From positions 1,403,525-1,447,173 of the forward strand of contig NZ_JTIY01000002.1 of the NCBI RefSeq assembly GCF_000818175.1: DNA of 43,649 bases, read 5' to 3'. Made by a program: the position numbers and the translations under genes. The notes beneath the pieces were generated by a model. It made no database searches, was not told where the DNA came from, and worked only from the letters and a program-made list of their open reading frames with translations. Numbering within the stretch: position 1 is the first letter of the stretch; every line of letters begins with the position of its first letter. Shown here piece after piece: positions 24,636 through 32,684 of this stretch. The DNA comes from Streptomyces sp. AcH 505. GTDB lineage: Bacteria; Actinomycetota; Actinomycetes; Streptomycetales; Streptomycetaceae.

Positions 24636-25493
24636 TCAGCGAGTGCTGAATTCCTCCTTGACGCGTTCGATCAGCTCAACGGCAGCTTCCCCCCTCAGGG
24701 CGACGCTGCTGATCGTTTCGAAGCACTCCTGGTACCGCGCCAGCAGATCCAGGTCGTTACCACTGGTCAAGCTGCCCGTGGCGTGCTCGAGGTAGAGAAG
24801 GTCGGTGTCATCTTTGAATCCCAACACCACGAAGCTTCCCAGCGTGCTGTAGTGAGCGCCGGCCGAGAAGGGCAGTACCTGAATCGTCACATCCGGCCGC
24901 TGGCCCATTACGACAAGCTGCTCCAACTGATTCCTCATCACCGCGGGCGAGCCGATCTGACGGCGCAGAGCGGCCTCGTCGAGAATGAACGACGTCTCAG
25001 GGACGGGCGCCGTTTCGAAGATCCGCTCCTGACGTGCCATACGGAGATCCACCACCCGGCGTGCGCGGGCCTCGTCCACGCGAGGTTCCAGCAGCGCCAG
25101 GGCGTAGTCCTGTGTCTGCAAGTGCCCGGGAATGATGATCGGGTGATACGAATGGATGGACGACGCGGCGCTTTCATACCCCAAGTACTGGGTGTACTGA
25201 GCGCTGAGGACGTCGTTGAACTCCGTCCACCAGCTCGTGCCCTTGCTGCCCCGCGCCGCCTCCTCGAGCTCGGCGACAAGACCGGGGTCGTCGATCCCGT
25301 ACAACTGCAGCATCGCCCTGAGGTCGGTGACGGACATGCTGACGCTCGCCGTCTCGATCCGGATCAACTTGGACAGGGACCATTCAAGATCGTCTGCAAC
25401 CTGACGCTGCGTCATACCCATCTTGTCGCGAGCCCTGCGTAGCTCAAGGCGCAGCTTGCGACGGTTGAGACTGGGGTCCACTGCGTAAGGCAT
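24636..25493 (-). CDS. XRE-family regulator with DUF5753 domain
   Basis: 285 aa from ATG 25493, set by AAGGAG 5 nt upstream. Residues 14-72 (ELRRARDKMGMTQRQVADDL, then SLSKLIRIETASVSMSVTDL) are the XRE helix-turn-helix. The rest is DUF5753: WWTEFNDVLSAQYTQYLGYE, SYHPIIIPGHLQTQDYALAL, RMARQERIF, VMRNQLEQLV and DVTIQVLPFSAGAHYSTLGS all fit that family. These are the Scr1-type partners of DUF397 proteins in Streptomyces, implicated in development and in TA-like pairing. Here the two are unlinked in orientation (see the DUF397 entry). It is likely autoregulated; no operator was picked out. Confidence 0.9.
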   Translation of the reverse strand: MPYAVDPSLNRRKLRLELRRARDKMGMTQRQVADDLEWSLSKLIRIETASVSMSVTDLRAMLQLYGIDDPGLVAELEEAARGSKGTSWWTEFNDVLSAQYTQYLGYESAASSIHSYHPIIIPGHLQTQDYALALLEPRVDEARARRVVDLRMARQERIFETAPVPETSFILDEAALRRQIGSPAVMRNQLEQLVVMGQRPDVTIQVLPFSAGAHYSTLGSFVVLGFKDDTDLLYLEHATGSLTSGNDLDLLARYQECFETISSVALRGEAAVELIERVKEEFSTR

Positions 25494-25726
25494 CTCGCTC
25501 CTTGGGGGTGCATGTACCCCTGCAGCCGTACGCTATACGATAAGCGCGTTCGGAAGTTAGCTAGCAGGGACTGTCATTATGGCATAGCTCATCGGCTAAC
25601 TGCGAAACGACATATGTCATGCGCGTGCCGGGACTTGATCCCGACGGGCAGCCCCCGCACCCCGACGCCAAGGGGGATGCGTTGCGCCGCGTCTACCCCG
25701 ATAGCGCGAAAAATCTCCCGGCAGAC

Positions 25727-25748
25727 AAGACCGCCCGTCGGCGGTCTT
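25727..25748. terminator. 9-bp hairpin with tetraloop
   Basis: AAGACCGCC (25727-25735) and GGCGGTCTT (25740-25748) form a perfect 9-bp stem around a CGTC loop, followed by CTTCG. It looks like a rho-independent-type hairpin, but no gene ends close to it on either strand, so its role is unclear. Confidence 0.4.
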
Positions 25749-25790
25749 CTTCGATCTCGCGCCACGGTGCCGCCGACACACAACCCGCCC

Positions 25791-25834
25791 CGAGGTGAGT
25801 TGGCCCCCCGAGGTGAGTTGGCCCCCCGAGATGA
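25791..25834. repeat. 18-bp tandem repeat, 2.4 copies
   Basis: The unit CGAGGTGAGTTGGCCCCC occurs at 25791-25808 and 25809-25826, with a partial third copy (CGAGATGA) at 25827-25834. The two full copies are identical. It lies in the non-coding stretch upstream of the XRE-DUF5753 gene. Short direct repeats like this can be iterons, operators or recent slippage products. Confidence 0.75.
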
Positions 25835-26012
25835 CACTCCTACCCGCTGCCGCCAGAGACAGTTCCAGTAGTCCGCGGGCGGACTCGATAGGGCCTACGC
25901 CGTTCTGAACTGCCCATCTTGTGAGGCACCGAGATGCTCTTGACTGTCGGGGGAATCCCGGTGGGAGCGACTGTCTGCTGAATGGCACTCGCTTCCGCAC
26001 CCGATCCTCAGG

Positions 26013-26410
26013 TCATCGGTTGACTCGTTGACCTTGGGCTATGTAGTGCACCAACCTGCTCAGCCCCTGATCGTCGATGACTTCCGCGGCGGTGGCCAAT
26101 CCGGCGTACACCTTGCGCTCGAGCGCCGCCAGGTGGTGGCGCTGCTGCTCTGCACGATCGGAGTGGGGCGTCTTCAGATCGAAGAGTTCCGACAGTGCGG
26201 CGTCGTCCCCGCTGCCGTAAACGACCCGTCGGCGGACTCCTCCTCCACCCCTTCCGGGGCCTGCTGCTCATCGATTCCGGGCAGCCGGATCAGGCCGCCC
26301 TCGTCAGCAGCCTGGCAGATGTAGGGACTGTGGCTGGAGGCGGTGAACTGAATGGTGGGGAAGTGCTCCTGCAGCCCCCTCTCCGCCGGCGCTTCGGGAG
26401 GCCGTTCACT
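26013..26410 (-). pseudogene. Frameshifted C-terminal remnant of an AAA/OLD-like ATPase
   Basis: On the minus strand, two frames together give coherent protein. From about 26410 down, one frame reads LQEHFPTIQFTASSHSPYIC, then QAADEGGLIRLPGIDEQQAP. After about 26230 the next frame reads VVYGSGDDAALSELFDLK, KTPHSDRAEQQRHHLAALER and KVYAGLATAAEV, to a TGA at 26013. The first part matches the H-loop region (FPxxQFxxxTHSPxI) of AAA15/OLD/RecF-like ATPases found in many defence systems. A TGA in the first frame just above 26410 and the missing Walker motifs show that the 5' part is gone. The gene is therefore both truncated and frameshifted, a relic of an older accessory ATPase. Confidence 0.55.
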
Positions 26411-26748
26411 TCATCGGCGCGAAGGGGCTTCCCGGCGATGTGACCGACGCGGACAGTGAGATTGACTGGGGCACCTCCGTCGCATCCGTGTCAGATCGGC
26501 AGTGGCCTCCTCCTCCCGTGCCGGGGGCGTTGTCGGCACGAAGCCAATGTGCTCTGCATCACCTTCGGTGCTTTGCGAAGAGTGAGCCGTGTGGTTGAGC
26601 TGCAGGTTTTGTAACTGGTCCTGCGTGCAGTCATGTTGGCCAAGATGGATGTGCTGACAGGCGTCACGCTGGGCCACTCTGATCGCACTACATTCCGTCA
26701 GTTGTCGATACCCCTTTCCCCGGCAAGGGCGCGAGTGGAAGGCCGATC
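26411..26748. other. Gap, lower GC than surroundings
   Basis: No gene seen. The sequence is noticeably less GC-rich than its neighbours in places (for example around 26590-26660). It carries the ATPase remnant on one side and must contain the promoter of the ECF sigma operon on the other. A GGAAGG at 26735-26740 serves the ATG at 26749. Confidence 0.45.
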
Positions 26749-26991
26749 ATGGACGCTATGGCGGTGACCTCCCTGATAACAGGGATCGGCGCCTGTGCAG
26801 TACGCGTACTGCACGTATGGCTGAGAGCGCAGGCAGCTGTACAACTCGCCCGACTGAGCGAGTCCGGCATCAGCAGCAGGGTGAGGGCGCTGCCGGCCGG
26901 CAGCCTCATGTCCGAACAACGCGCCGACCGCAGCCGAATCACCATCCGCGTCGGCCCCGCCGCCCCCCAACCCGGCGGAGCCGATGAGTGA
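26749..26991 (+). CDS. Small hydrophobic-start protein upstream of an ECF sigma factor
   Basis: 80 aa from ATG 26749 with GGAAGG 8 nt upstream. Residues 4-25 (AVTSLITGIGACAVRVLHVW) could be a TM segment or signal anchor. The rest (LARLSESGISSRVRALPAGS, EQRADRSRITIRVG) is hydrophilic. I think I have seen similar proteins next to sigma genes in Streptomyces, but cannot name a family. The ORF overlaps the start of the sigma gene by 8 nt, so they are probably translated together. A membrane-linked sensor or anti-sigma role is possible but unsupported by motif. Confidence 0.65.
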   Translation: MDAMAVTSLITGIGACAVRVLHVWLRAQAAVQLARLSESGISSRVRALPAGSLMSEQRADRSRITIRVGPAAPQPGGADE

Positions 26992-27556
26992 GGCAGGTGC
27001 GGCCCCGTTGCCGCAGGTCCAGGCCAGCCCGCTCGTCCAGGCGTCGGCCTCGCTGTCCCCCTCCAGCTCGCAAGACAGGGCGGACTTCGCCCATCTCTAC
27101 CGCGACCTCATGCCCCGACTGACCGTCTTCGTCATGCGGCACGGCGCCAACGGACACGAGGCCCTCGAAGCCGCACAAGCCGCCTTCGCACTCGCCTGGG
27201 AAAGCTGGGAAACCATCGATCATCCACAGGCATGGCTGCGTCGCGTCGCATACCGCCAGCTGCTGAAGCAACGAGACCAGCGCGAACACGCACATGAGGA
27301 TCTTCCCGACCGCCCAGGGGGCCGGTGTCCCGCTGAAGCGGTGGAAATGGAAGCACAGGAAGTCCTGGTGCTGAGTGTCCTCGCCGCCCTGCCGATGCGC
27401 CAGCGTCAGGCCTTCGCCTGGGTGTACGACGGTTTCTCCGCCCACGAGACCGCGCAACACCTGGGCGTCAGCGCCGAAGCGGTACGCCAGAACCTGGCCC
27501 GGGCCCGCAAACACCTCAAGCAGACATGGCAACTGATGAAGGAAGGCACAGAGTGA
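26984..27556 (+). CDS. ECF-type RNA polymerase sigma factor
   Basis: 190 aa. Residues about 34-95 (DFAHLYRDLMPRLTVFVMRH, EAAQAAFALAWESWETIDHP, AWLRRVAYRQLL) are sigma region 2. Residues about 125-180 (VLSVLAALPMRQRQAFAWVY, FSAHETAQHLGVSAEAVRQN, RARKHLKQTW) are region 4 with a clear HTH. It is short and has no region 3, as in ECF factors. It starts inside the previous gene and its TGA overlaps the GTG of the next (GTGA), so three genes form one operon. The promoter it reads is unknown. Confidence 0.9.
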   Translation: MSEAGAAPLPQVQASPLVQASASLSPSSSQDRADFAHLYRDLMPRLTVFVMRHGANGHEALEAAQAAFALAWESWETIDHPQAWLRRVAYRQLLKQRDQREHAHEDLPDRPGGRCPAEAVEMEAQEVLVLSVLAALPMRQRQAFAWVYDGFSAHETAQHLGVSAEAVRQNLARARKHLKQTWQLMKEGTE

Positions 27557-28236
27557 GCAAGGCGACCCCCACTCCGAAGACCGACGCGGACGACGACGCC
27601 GCGTTCGACGACTGGCTGGCCGCCGTAAATACCGCGACGCTGGAACGCACCGAAACCGCGATCGACCTCGACGCAGGCTGCGCAGCAATCTTCGCGGCCG
27701 CAGTGGTACCCGAAACCGTCAGCGATGAAGACGCTGGCAATGAGCACTGGGGATACCTCGACACAGCCCTGCGCGAGGCCGCCGACAGCATCGCACCCTG
27801 GCTCGCCCTGAGAAGCCTGTACGCCCTGCCCCACCAACTCGATAAGGCCATCACCACCACCCGCACCATGACCGTCGTAGGCCGGGCGCTGCTGCCCGAC
27901 AGCCTGCGCATCCCCTGGGGACTGGCCTCAGACTTTCTCGCCGACTGCAACGCTGATCTGGCTCGGCTCAAGCTAGGGCTCCTCCGTCAGGACCTCAGCC
28001 GCCAAGAAGCCATGACTCTGCACAATCGAGCCGTCGCGAACATCACCAATTTCCGCGACGCATTCCAGCAATGCCTGAATACGACGAGCCATCCGAAGAC
28101 CCAGCAAGTCGGTGAACGCCTCATCTCGACTGCGGAAAAGCTGATCCTGCTCCTGAGCTGGACCCTCGACAGCATCGCCCACATCTTCAACGACACCGAC
28201 TGCCCGACCCCGGTCCCCGACCAGGCGAGGGCGTAA
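27553..28236 (+). CDS. Unrecognised protein of the ECF sigma operon
   Basis: 227 aa from GTG 27553 (4-nt overlap with the sigma gene). The first 45 residues are acidic (DADDDAAFDDWLAAVNTATL). The remainder is helical (LREAADSIAPWLALRSLYAL, DKAITTTRTMTVVGRALLPD, RQEAMTLHNRAVANITNFRD, LISTAEKLILLLSWTLD). There is no TM segment, zinc motif or HXXXCXXC that would mark a ZAS-type anti-sigma factor. Translational coupling makes a partner of the sigma factor likely. I do not recognise the family. Confidence 0.65.
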   Translation: MSKATPTPKTDADDDAAFDDWLAAVNTATLERTETAIDLDAGCAAIFAAAVVPETVSDEDAGNEHWGYLDTALREAADSIAPWLALRSLYALPHQLDKAITTTRTMTVVGRALLPDSLRIPWGLASDFLADCNADLARLKLGLLRQDLSRQEAMTLHNRAVANITNFRDAFQQCLNTTSHPKTQQVGERLISTAEKLILLLSWTLDSIAHIFNDTDCPTPVPDQARA

Positions 28237-28520
28237 AACTGGCGGACGCGCCGCGGGCACACCGCAGGGCGCGGTTTCGGTTACTCAGTGGCCGATGTGA
28301 GGTTCGGCCGGGGTGCGGGTGAGGAGGCGGGAGACCTCGTCTGGCACATGTCGAGCTGTACGGCCCAGACCGACGGGTCCGGGCGGTGACGACCAATCGG
28401 AGGTAACGCACTGCACCGCCCCGCCCTGGATCGACTCGTAGCGGGCTACGGCCCAGAGCCTCGTTCGTGCTGTGGAGATGGTCACCGACATGAGATTCGA
28501 ACAAGTGATCTAATGCGGTC

Positions 28521-28721
28521 ATGGGCAGCACCACCTCCACCGAGGCCCTGGCGCGGGCACAACGCGAGCGGACCATCACCTACCGGGCACTCGTTGCGTC
28601 CCCCAGTCCGCACGGCAACACGGTCCTGCGCCGTCGGCTGCTGCGTCTGTCGACACGCATCCTGCGGCTACGCCAGCAGCCCGGCACCGCCCTGCAGGAG
28701 GTGGGGGCGAGTGAAGGATGA
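28521..28721 (+). CDS. 66-aa basic helical protein
   Basis: From ATG 28521; no strong ribosome-binding site. The sequence ALARAQRERTITYRALVASP, then NTVLRRRLLRLSTRILRLRQ is strongly basic and amphipathic, which suits a small DNA- or RNA-associated protein. Unknown family. Its end overlaps the start of the LexA-type gene by 11 nt. The gap before it (28237-28520) holds nothing I can identify. Confidence 0.5.
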   Translation: MGSTTSTEALARAQRERTITYRALVASPSPHGNTVLRRRLLRLSTRILRLRQQPGTALQEVGASEG

Positions 28722-28932
28722 CGGCGCTCCGACGGATCGCCAACTTCAGATCCGTCGGGTGATCCGGACCTGGATCGAAGACCATGGCAAAGGCCCGTCC
28801 ATCCGGCAGATCGGAAAGCGGGTCCGTCTCTCCAGCACCAGCTCCGTCGCCTACCACCTCGGACGCCTGGAGGAGCGCGGTCTCATCAGCCGCACCGGCC
28901 GTCGCCGGTGCTCCTGTCGCCTCGGCAGCTGA
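28711..28932 (+). CDS. Stand-alone LexA-type winged helix protein
   Basis: 73 aa from GTG 28711. The sequence TDRQLQIRRVIRTWIEDHGK, GPSIRQIGKRVRLSSTSSVA, YHLGRLEERGLISR is the LexA DNA-binding domain (PF01726-type), with the conserved PSIRxIG and SSTSSVxxHL. There is no peptidase domain, so it cannot autocleave like LexA. It may compete with the host LexA or regulate the AbiTii genes downstream; this is inference. Small solo LexA-HTH proteins are known from plasmids and phages. Confidence 0.8.
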   Translation: MKDDGAPTDRQLQIRRVIRTWIEDHGKGPSIRQIGKRVRLSSTSSVAYHLGRLEERGLISRTGRRRCSCRLGS

Positions 28933-29153
28933 CCGCAGGGCACCTGGCCAGCACCATGGGACCGGGGGCATCGATCGATGGGATGCCGGGACAGGCTAGG
29001 CGCGGTGGCCAACGCCGGTCGCGGAAGCGGTATTCAGCCGGGTGCGCGTCGCCCTTCGCACGCTGGCCCTGTGACCACCCACAGCGGGGTGCCGGCCAGT
29101 GGCTGAAGACGGGATGGCTGGGGTTGTCAGTGGGGCAAGGCAGACTGGATGCC

Positions 29154-29984
29154 GTGACGCCTCCCGACGTTCAGGGACTGGAGCAGCTTGAGCTCGCTGT
29201 CCTGGACGACACCGCATCTCTCGCCTCTGCCCTTCGGCGGTGCCTCATGCTGGGCGGATACGCTCACCACGAGGAACTGCGCGACTGGGCGCTGAAGGAA
29301 CTGCAGGGATACCAGGCGTCTGATGAGCTGCCTTCTTACCGGAAGCTGCCGGCAGCACTCGAAGTGACGGTCGATCTCAACCTCCCGGGCCAGATCGTCC
29401 GGGGCAACACTCGGCGAATCAGCACGCATATGTTGCCCCAGCACGCTCGTGACCGCGGGATCGGGGAGAGCGCACCGATCCGGCAAGGAGTCCGTGAGCT
29501 CGAGGTCATAGCCGCCCGTGGCAACGGGGCCGTACGCCTGAGCCCGCCCGGAGCAGCTGAGTACGTCATACAGATGACGGAGCAACAGCACGCTGAGGGA
29601 AACGAAGCCGCCGACATCACGTCCTTGCACTGGGACGTCTCCGTCGCCGGCATTCAAGGCGTCCTCGATCACATCAGAACACGTCTGACCCAGTTCGTCG
29701 CGGAAGTGAGAGCAACCATGCCCCCCGGCCAGCAGAACCCCAACCCCGGCCAGATCGACTCGGCCGCACAGCAGGCCCTCAACATCACCGGAGGTAACGG
29801 GTCCACCTTCCACATCGTCGCGCCGAACGCGAAGGCCGAGCGTGGAGGCACCGCCAGCGCCAACATCAACGAACCAGCAGCCGCAACCCCCCAGCCCTGG
29901 TGGCACCGGAGCTCGGTCATCTGGGGCGCCGTCGCCGCGCTGGGGACGATCGCCGGCGTCATCGCCACCGTGGTCGTGAAATGA
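29154..29984 (+). CDS. AbiTii-domain protein with beta motif and C-terminal TM helix
   Basis: 276 aa from GTG 29154; GTG 29130 is a close alternative and the ribosome-binding site is weak. Residues 11-70 (LELAVLDDTASLASALRRCL, MLGGYAHHEELRDWALKEL, QGYQASDELPSYRKLPA) fit the AbiTii domain, a family linked to abortive infection-type phage defence. The middle (EYVIQMTEQQHAEG, GVLDHIRTRLTQFVAEVRA) is helical. Residues 205-240 form a short beta-like, Gly/Asn/Ser-rich stretch (ALNITGGNGSTFHIVAP, RGGTASANI), and 254-273 a TM helix (SVIWGAVAALGTIAGVIATV). The protein should be tail-anchored. The next gene encodes a paralogue and overlaps by 4 nt. No enzymatic motif seen. Confidence 0.75.
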   Translation: MTPPDVQGLEQLELAVLDDTASLASALRRCLMLGGYAHHEELRDWALKELQGYQASDELPSYRKLPAALEVTVDLNLPGQIVRGNTRRISTHMLPQHARDRGIGESAPIRQGVRELEVIAARGNGAVRLSPPGAAEYVIQMTEQQHAEGNEAADITSLHWDVSVAGIQGVLDHIRTRLTQFVAEVRATMPPGQQNPNPGQIDSAAQQALNITGGNGSTFHIVAPNAKAERGGTASANINEPAAATPQPWWHRSSVIWGAVAALGTIAGVIATVVVK

Positions 29985-30706
29985 GGCCCCGCCGAAGCCG
30001 TGTCGACCGGCTGGAGGACGACGTCCTCGACGCCAGCCGCCCGCTCGCCCCGATCCTGAGGCAGGTGATCGCCCTGGGCGGGCACGCCCATTCCGAGCCG
30101 CTGCGGACGTGGGCGTTGAGGGAACTCCAAGGCTACGAGGGCACGGATGTGCCCATCCCCGACTACCGCAGGATCCCAGCTCCTCTGGTGATGGACGGCC
30201 TTGCAGGACGATTCAGGTTCCGGCAACAGCCGGTCAGCGTGTTCGACTTGCCGGACTTTGCCCGCGAGGCCCTGGGCGATGTGCTGCGTCTTGGCCAGAG
30301 CGTGGGCCAAATCGAGTCGCTCAGCGCCAGACGGCCAGACCAGAGTGTGCAGCTCGCGCCTGCCATGGCAGCCGAGCTCGCCGTAATCATGAGCCAGGAC
30401 CCTTCCCGACAGGTGCTCAGGTTGTACTGGGCTGTGCATCCCTCGGCGCTGGAAGGCGTCCTCGACCAAGTGCGCACGCGACTTGTCGAGTTGGTCGGGG
30501 AGTTGCGGGCCGCGATGCCGTACGGCCAGCATGACCCGACACCGGACCAGGTCGCTCAAGCCCTTCAGAACATCAGCATCATCACCGGCGACAACTCCTC
30601 CGTGACGGTCACCGCCCCCGTTGCCGTCGCGGATCGGCACGGATCGGCGCGCGCCGAGATCGGCAAAACGACACGACGCGTCTTTCCGTGGATATCGGGC
30701 ATGTGA
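29981..30706 (+). CDS. Second AbiTii-domain protein (paralogue, no TM)
   Basis: 241 aa from ATG 29981 (ATGA overlap). Residues 8-68 (VDRLEDDVLDASRPLAPILR, HAHSEPLRTWALRELQGYEG, YRRIPAPL) match the AbiTii domain. The section GVLDQVRTRLVELVGELRAA followed by MPYGQHDPTPDQVAQALQN is nearly the same as in the upstream protein, proving a duplication. A short beta-like stretch follows (IITGDNSSVTVTAPVAVA). Unlike its neighbour it ends without a TM helix. A membrane-bound and a soluble version made from one transcript suggests a pair that assembles at the membrane. Function is unproven. Confidence 0.75.
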   Translation: MRPRRSRVDRLEDDVLDASRPLAPILRQVIALGGHAHSEPLRTWALRELQGYEGTDVPIPDYRRIPAPLVMDGLAGRFRFRQQPVSVFDLPDFAREALGDVLRLGQSVGQIESLSARRPDQSVQLAPAMAAELAVIMSQDPSRQVLRLYWAVHPSALEGVLDQVRTRLVELVGELRAAMPYGQHDPTPDQVAQALQNISIITGDNSSVTVTAPVAVADRHGSARAEIGKTTRRVFPWISGM

Positions 30707-31421
30707 ACCGCCTCGGCCCTTGTGAACGGTCGCCGCAGCGACCGCCCCGGCCGTGCTTGCTGTGACCCCGGAACTCTGGGGCTCCGCAGTCTTGATGCTG
30801 CCTGGTCAGCTCCGAGGATCGCGAGTCACTGGAGCTGTCGGCGCGGAGCTCGGTCCCGGTGAGGAGCCCCTCGCTGTTCCCCGTAGACGCTGAGCGCTCC
30901 GACGGATGCCTGCGACATGCCGGCTGCCGGGGCTGCCTGATCGGTGTCTGGTCCCAACGCTCCGCATCGCGTCGCGCAGCCCTTTAGACCGAGGACCGCG
31001 AGTCGACTAGCGGGACTCCCGGCCATCACAGTCACGACTGCCCCAGCCGCGATGTCCGGGGGCGGGCACGGTGCCGATCGAGGACGTCGTCGACGCACAC
31101 TGTTTCGTGCAGGTCGATTCCGGCGGCGTCAACTATTCCATGTCATCCCAAGGGCGATCGTGCTACCAGGGTTGCGATCCGCCTCGACGACGTCTTCAGG
31201 CATCTCACCGGCACTTCCAGGACCGGTGCCACCGCGAGAACTCCTCCCTCCGCACGGACGCAGCGAAGCCCGCGGACGGTGCTCCGGGACATCGCCGTCC
31301 GGCTAACCCCCTCGTACGGGGCGAGAGCGGAGGTCGTACCGCCACGCCGCGCCCCGGTGAGAAGTGCTTCCCTATGCGCAGCCGGGGCCAGCCGAAGCCC
31401 GACCCCGGCTGCGCACCGCGC
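30707..31421. other. 0.7-kb gap without a gene
   Basis: No gene supported. It contains a near-perfect 16-bp direct repeat, CCGAGGATCGCGAGTC (30812-30827) and CCGAGGACCGCGAGTC (30989-31004), 15 of 16 bases identical. A short stretch near 31071-31160 reads loosely like the C-terminal part of an IS21-type transposase (VQVDSGGVNYS), but it is too short and unsupported to call. Confidence 0.45.
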
Positions 31422-31607
31422 TTACGGCGCGATGATGGTGTGGAAGAAGAGGACGCCGGCGCCGAACGCGGCGCCACCCGCGAGGAGCCCGCCAGGTACA
31501 GCGGCGCCGCCCATGACGGTCAGGACGGCCGCCGCCGTGCCGACCAGCGCACCCAGCAGAAGAATGACCGCGGTGCGCTGAGAGAGCAGGGGATTGTTCT
31601 GGGTCAC
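31422..31607 (-). CDS. Small membrane protein with two TM segments
   Basis: 61 aa from GTG 31607, preferred over ATG 31625 because GGAG sits 6 nt before it. The sequence is TQNNPLLSQRTAVILLLGAL, then VGTAAAVLTVMGGAAVP and GGLLAGGAAFGAGVLFFHTI: a short polar start and two TM helices. Such tiny proteins are frequent in Streptomyces with no known role. It is divergent from the sigma-like gene and shares with it a palindrome-containing region. Confidence 0.65.
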   Translation of the reverse strand: MTQNNPLLSQRTAVILLLGALVGTAAAVLTVMGGAAVPGGLLAGGAAFGAGVLFFHTIIAP

Positions 31608-31698
31608 GTCAACTCCGTTGTTCATTAAGGGGATCCGCCGGGCTGCAGGTGACGGTGTGTCGTTGATGCTGTAGCGGCAGGGCCCCCGATTCCCCCCG

Positions 31699-31714
31699 CG
31701 TGATGTGAATCACG
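31699..31714. promoter_or_regulatory. Palindrome in divergent promoter region
   Basis: CGTGATGTGAATCACG is a perfect 6-bp inverted repeat (CGTGAT/ATCACG) around GTGA, between the small membrane gene and the sigma-like gene. It resembles binding sites of CRP/FNR-type regulators. Its position 91 bases upstream of the membrane-gene start and about 120 upstream of the sigma-like start suits an operator. No direct evidence of which protein binds it. Confidence 0.45.
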
Positions 31715-31832
31715 CCCCGTGCAGAAAAGAATCTTGTCGGGGAGCGGGGGGAGGACGGTGCGGGCCGTCTATGAGGGAGATGTGAGGCAACAGGGCGAAC
31801 GCCCACACGCGGCGACGAGGCAGGGAGCGGAT

Positions 31833-32684
31833 GTGCCGGATGAGGCCGGGGGAGGATGCCCCTCAGCGGATGACCTGCACGAGAGGGAGCAGGTCATCGC
31901 AGAGCTGCCCCCCGCAGGGCTCCTCGCGCTCGAAGACGACCTCGCAGCCCGCGGCCCGCAGAGCGAACCAATCCAGGTCCGTGCGGGACGACTCGAGCGC
32001 GATCGGCGGATCGTCGAGTTGCTGGCCGACGAGAACTTCGAAGGCCCCGACTACCAGAAGCTTGCCGCCCGCCTCGTCCAGTACGGCTGGCCCGTCATCA
32101 TCAAGTGGACCGGCACAGGTGAGATCTTCCGCAAGGCACGTCTCGCGGGCCGCCCGGTCCCGGCAGACATGATCACGACGCTGTGGACCCCCGACGACCG
32201 CAGAGAGATCGCCACCGACTCGATCATCGAGGGACTGAAGCTCTTCCGTGAGTACGGCCTTGTCCGAGGGCGGTGGCGCCCGGACGGTGGCGCCAGCCTC
32301 ACGACGTATTTCGTCGGCGCGACCATCCGCACGTTCCGGCCCGTGTACAAGACGTGGTACCGCACCCGGCAGATACATCAGGCCGAACTGGTCACCGACG
32401 TGTCACACGACACGATGCCGGGGGAGATCCCGGACCAGCGCGCCCTCGACCCGTGTAGCACCGCGGCGACCCACGATGCCGTCGCCCGCCTCCTGCCCTT
32501 CGTCACCGACGCCCAGGCCCTCGAGGGCCTCGTCTTGCGCGCCGCGGGCTACACCCAGGCCGAGGCCGCCGAGCGGGCCGGCCTGACGGAGAAGGCGCTG
32601 GAGCGTCGGCTCAGCCGGATCCGCGTCAAGATCACTGAAAACCGAATGTGGAAGCTCGAACTGGGGGAGGGAGGAGCGCGATGA
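31833..32684 (+). CDS. Sigma-like HTH regulator
   Basis: 283 aa from GTG 31833 (GGGAG 5 nt upstream); longer starts at GTG 31782 and 31758 are in frame. The sequence HEREQVIAELPPAGLLALED, DRRIVELLADENFEGPDYQK and GWPVIIKWTGTGEIFRKARL is a conserved N-terminal part. GASLTTYFVGATIRTFRPVY resembles the helix of sigma region 2 that meets the -10 box. AQALEGLVLRAAGYTQAEAA, RAGLTEKALERRLSRIRVK is a clear sigma region-4-type HTH. I recognise the pattern from Streptomyces accessory regions, where it is usually followed by a long repeat protein; here that partner is decayed. It overlaps the next gene by 4 nt. Confidence 0.75.
   Translation: MPDEAGGGCPSADDLHEREQVIAELPPAGLLALEDDLAARGPQSEPIQVRAGRLERDRRIVELLADENFEGPDYQKLAARLVQYGWPVIIKWTGTGEIFRKARLAGRPVPADMITTLWTPDDRREIATDSIIEGLKLFREYGLVRGRWRPDGGASLTTYFVGATIRTFRPVYKTWYRTRQIHQAELVTDVSHDTMPGEIPDQRALDPCSTAATHDAVARLLPFVTDAQALEGLVLRAAGYTQAEAAERAGLTEKALERRLSRIRVKITENRMWKLELGEGGAR

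Noticed and set aside
25610..25700. tRNA-like T-arm on the minus strand (possible att site remnant)
   Set aside because: GGGATCAAGTCCC lacks the TTC of a T-loop, and no matching acceptor, D or anticodon arm was found.
31071..31160. IS21-type transposase C-terminal remnant
   Set aside because: Only about 20 residues look similar; too short to support.
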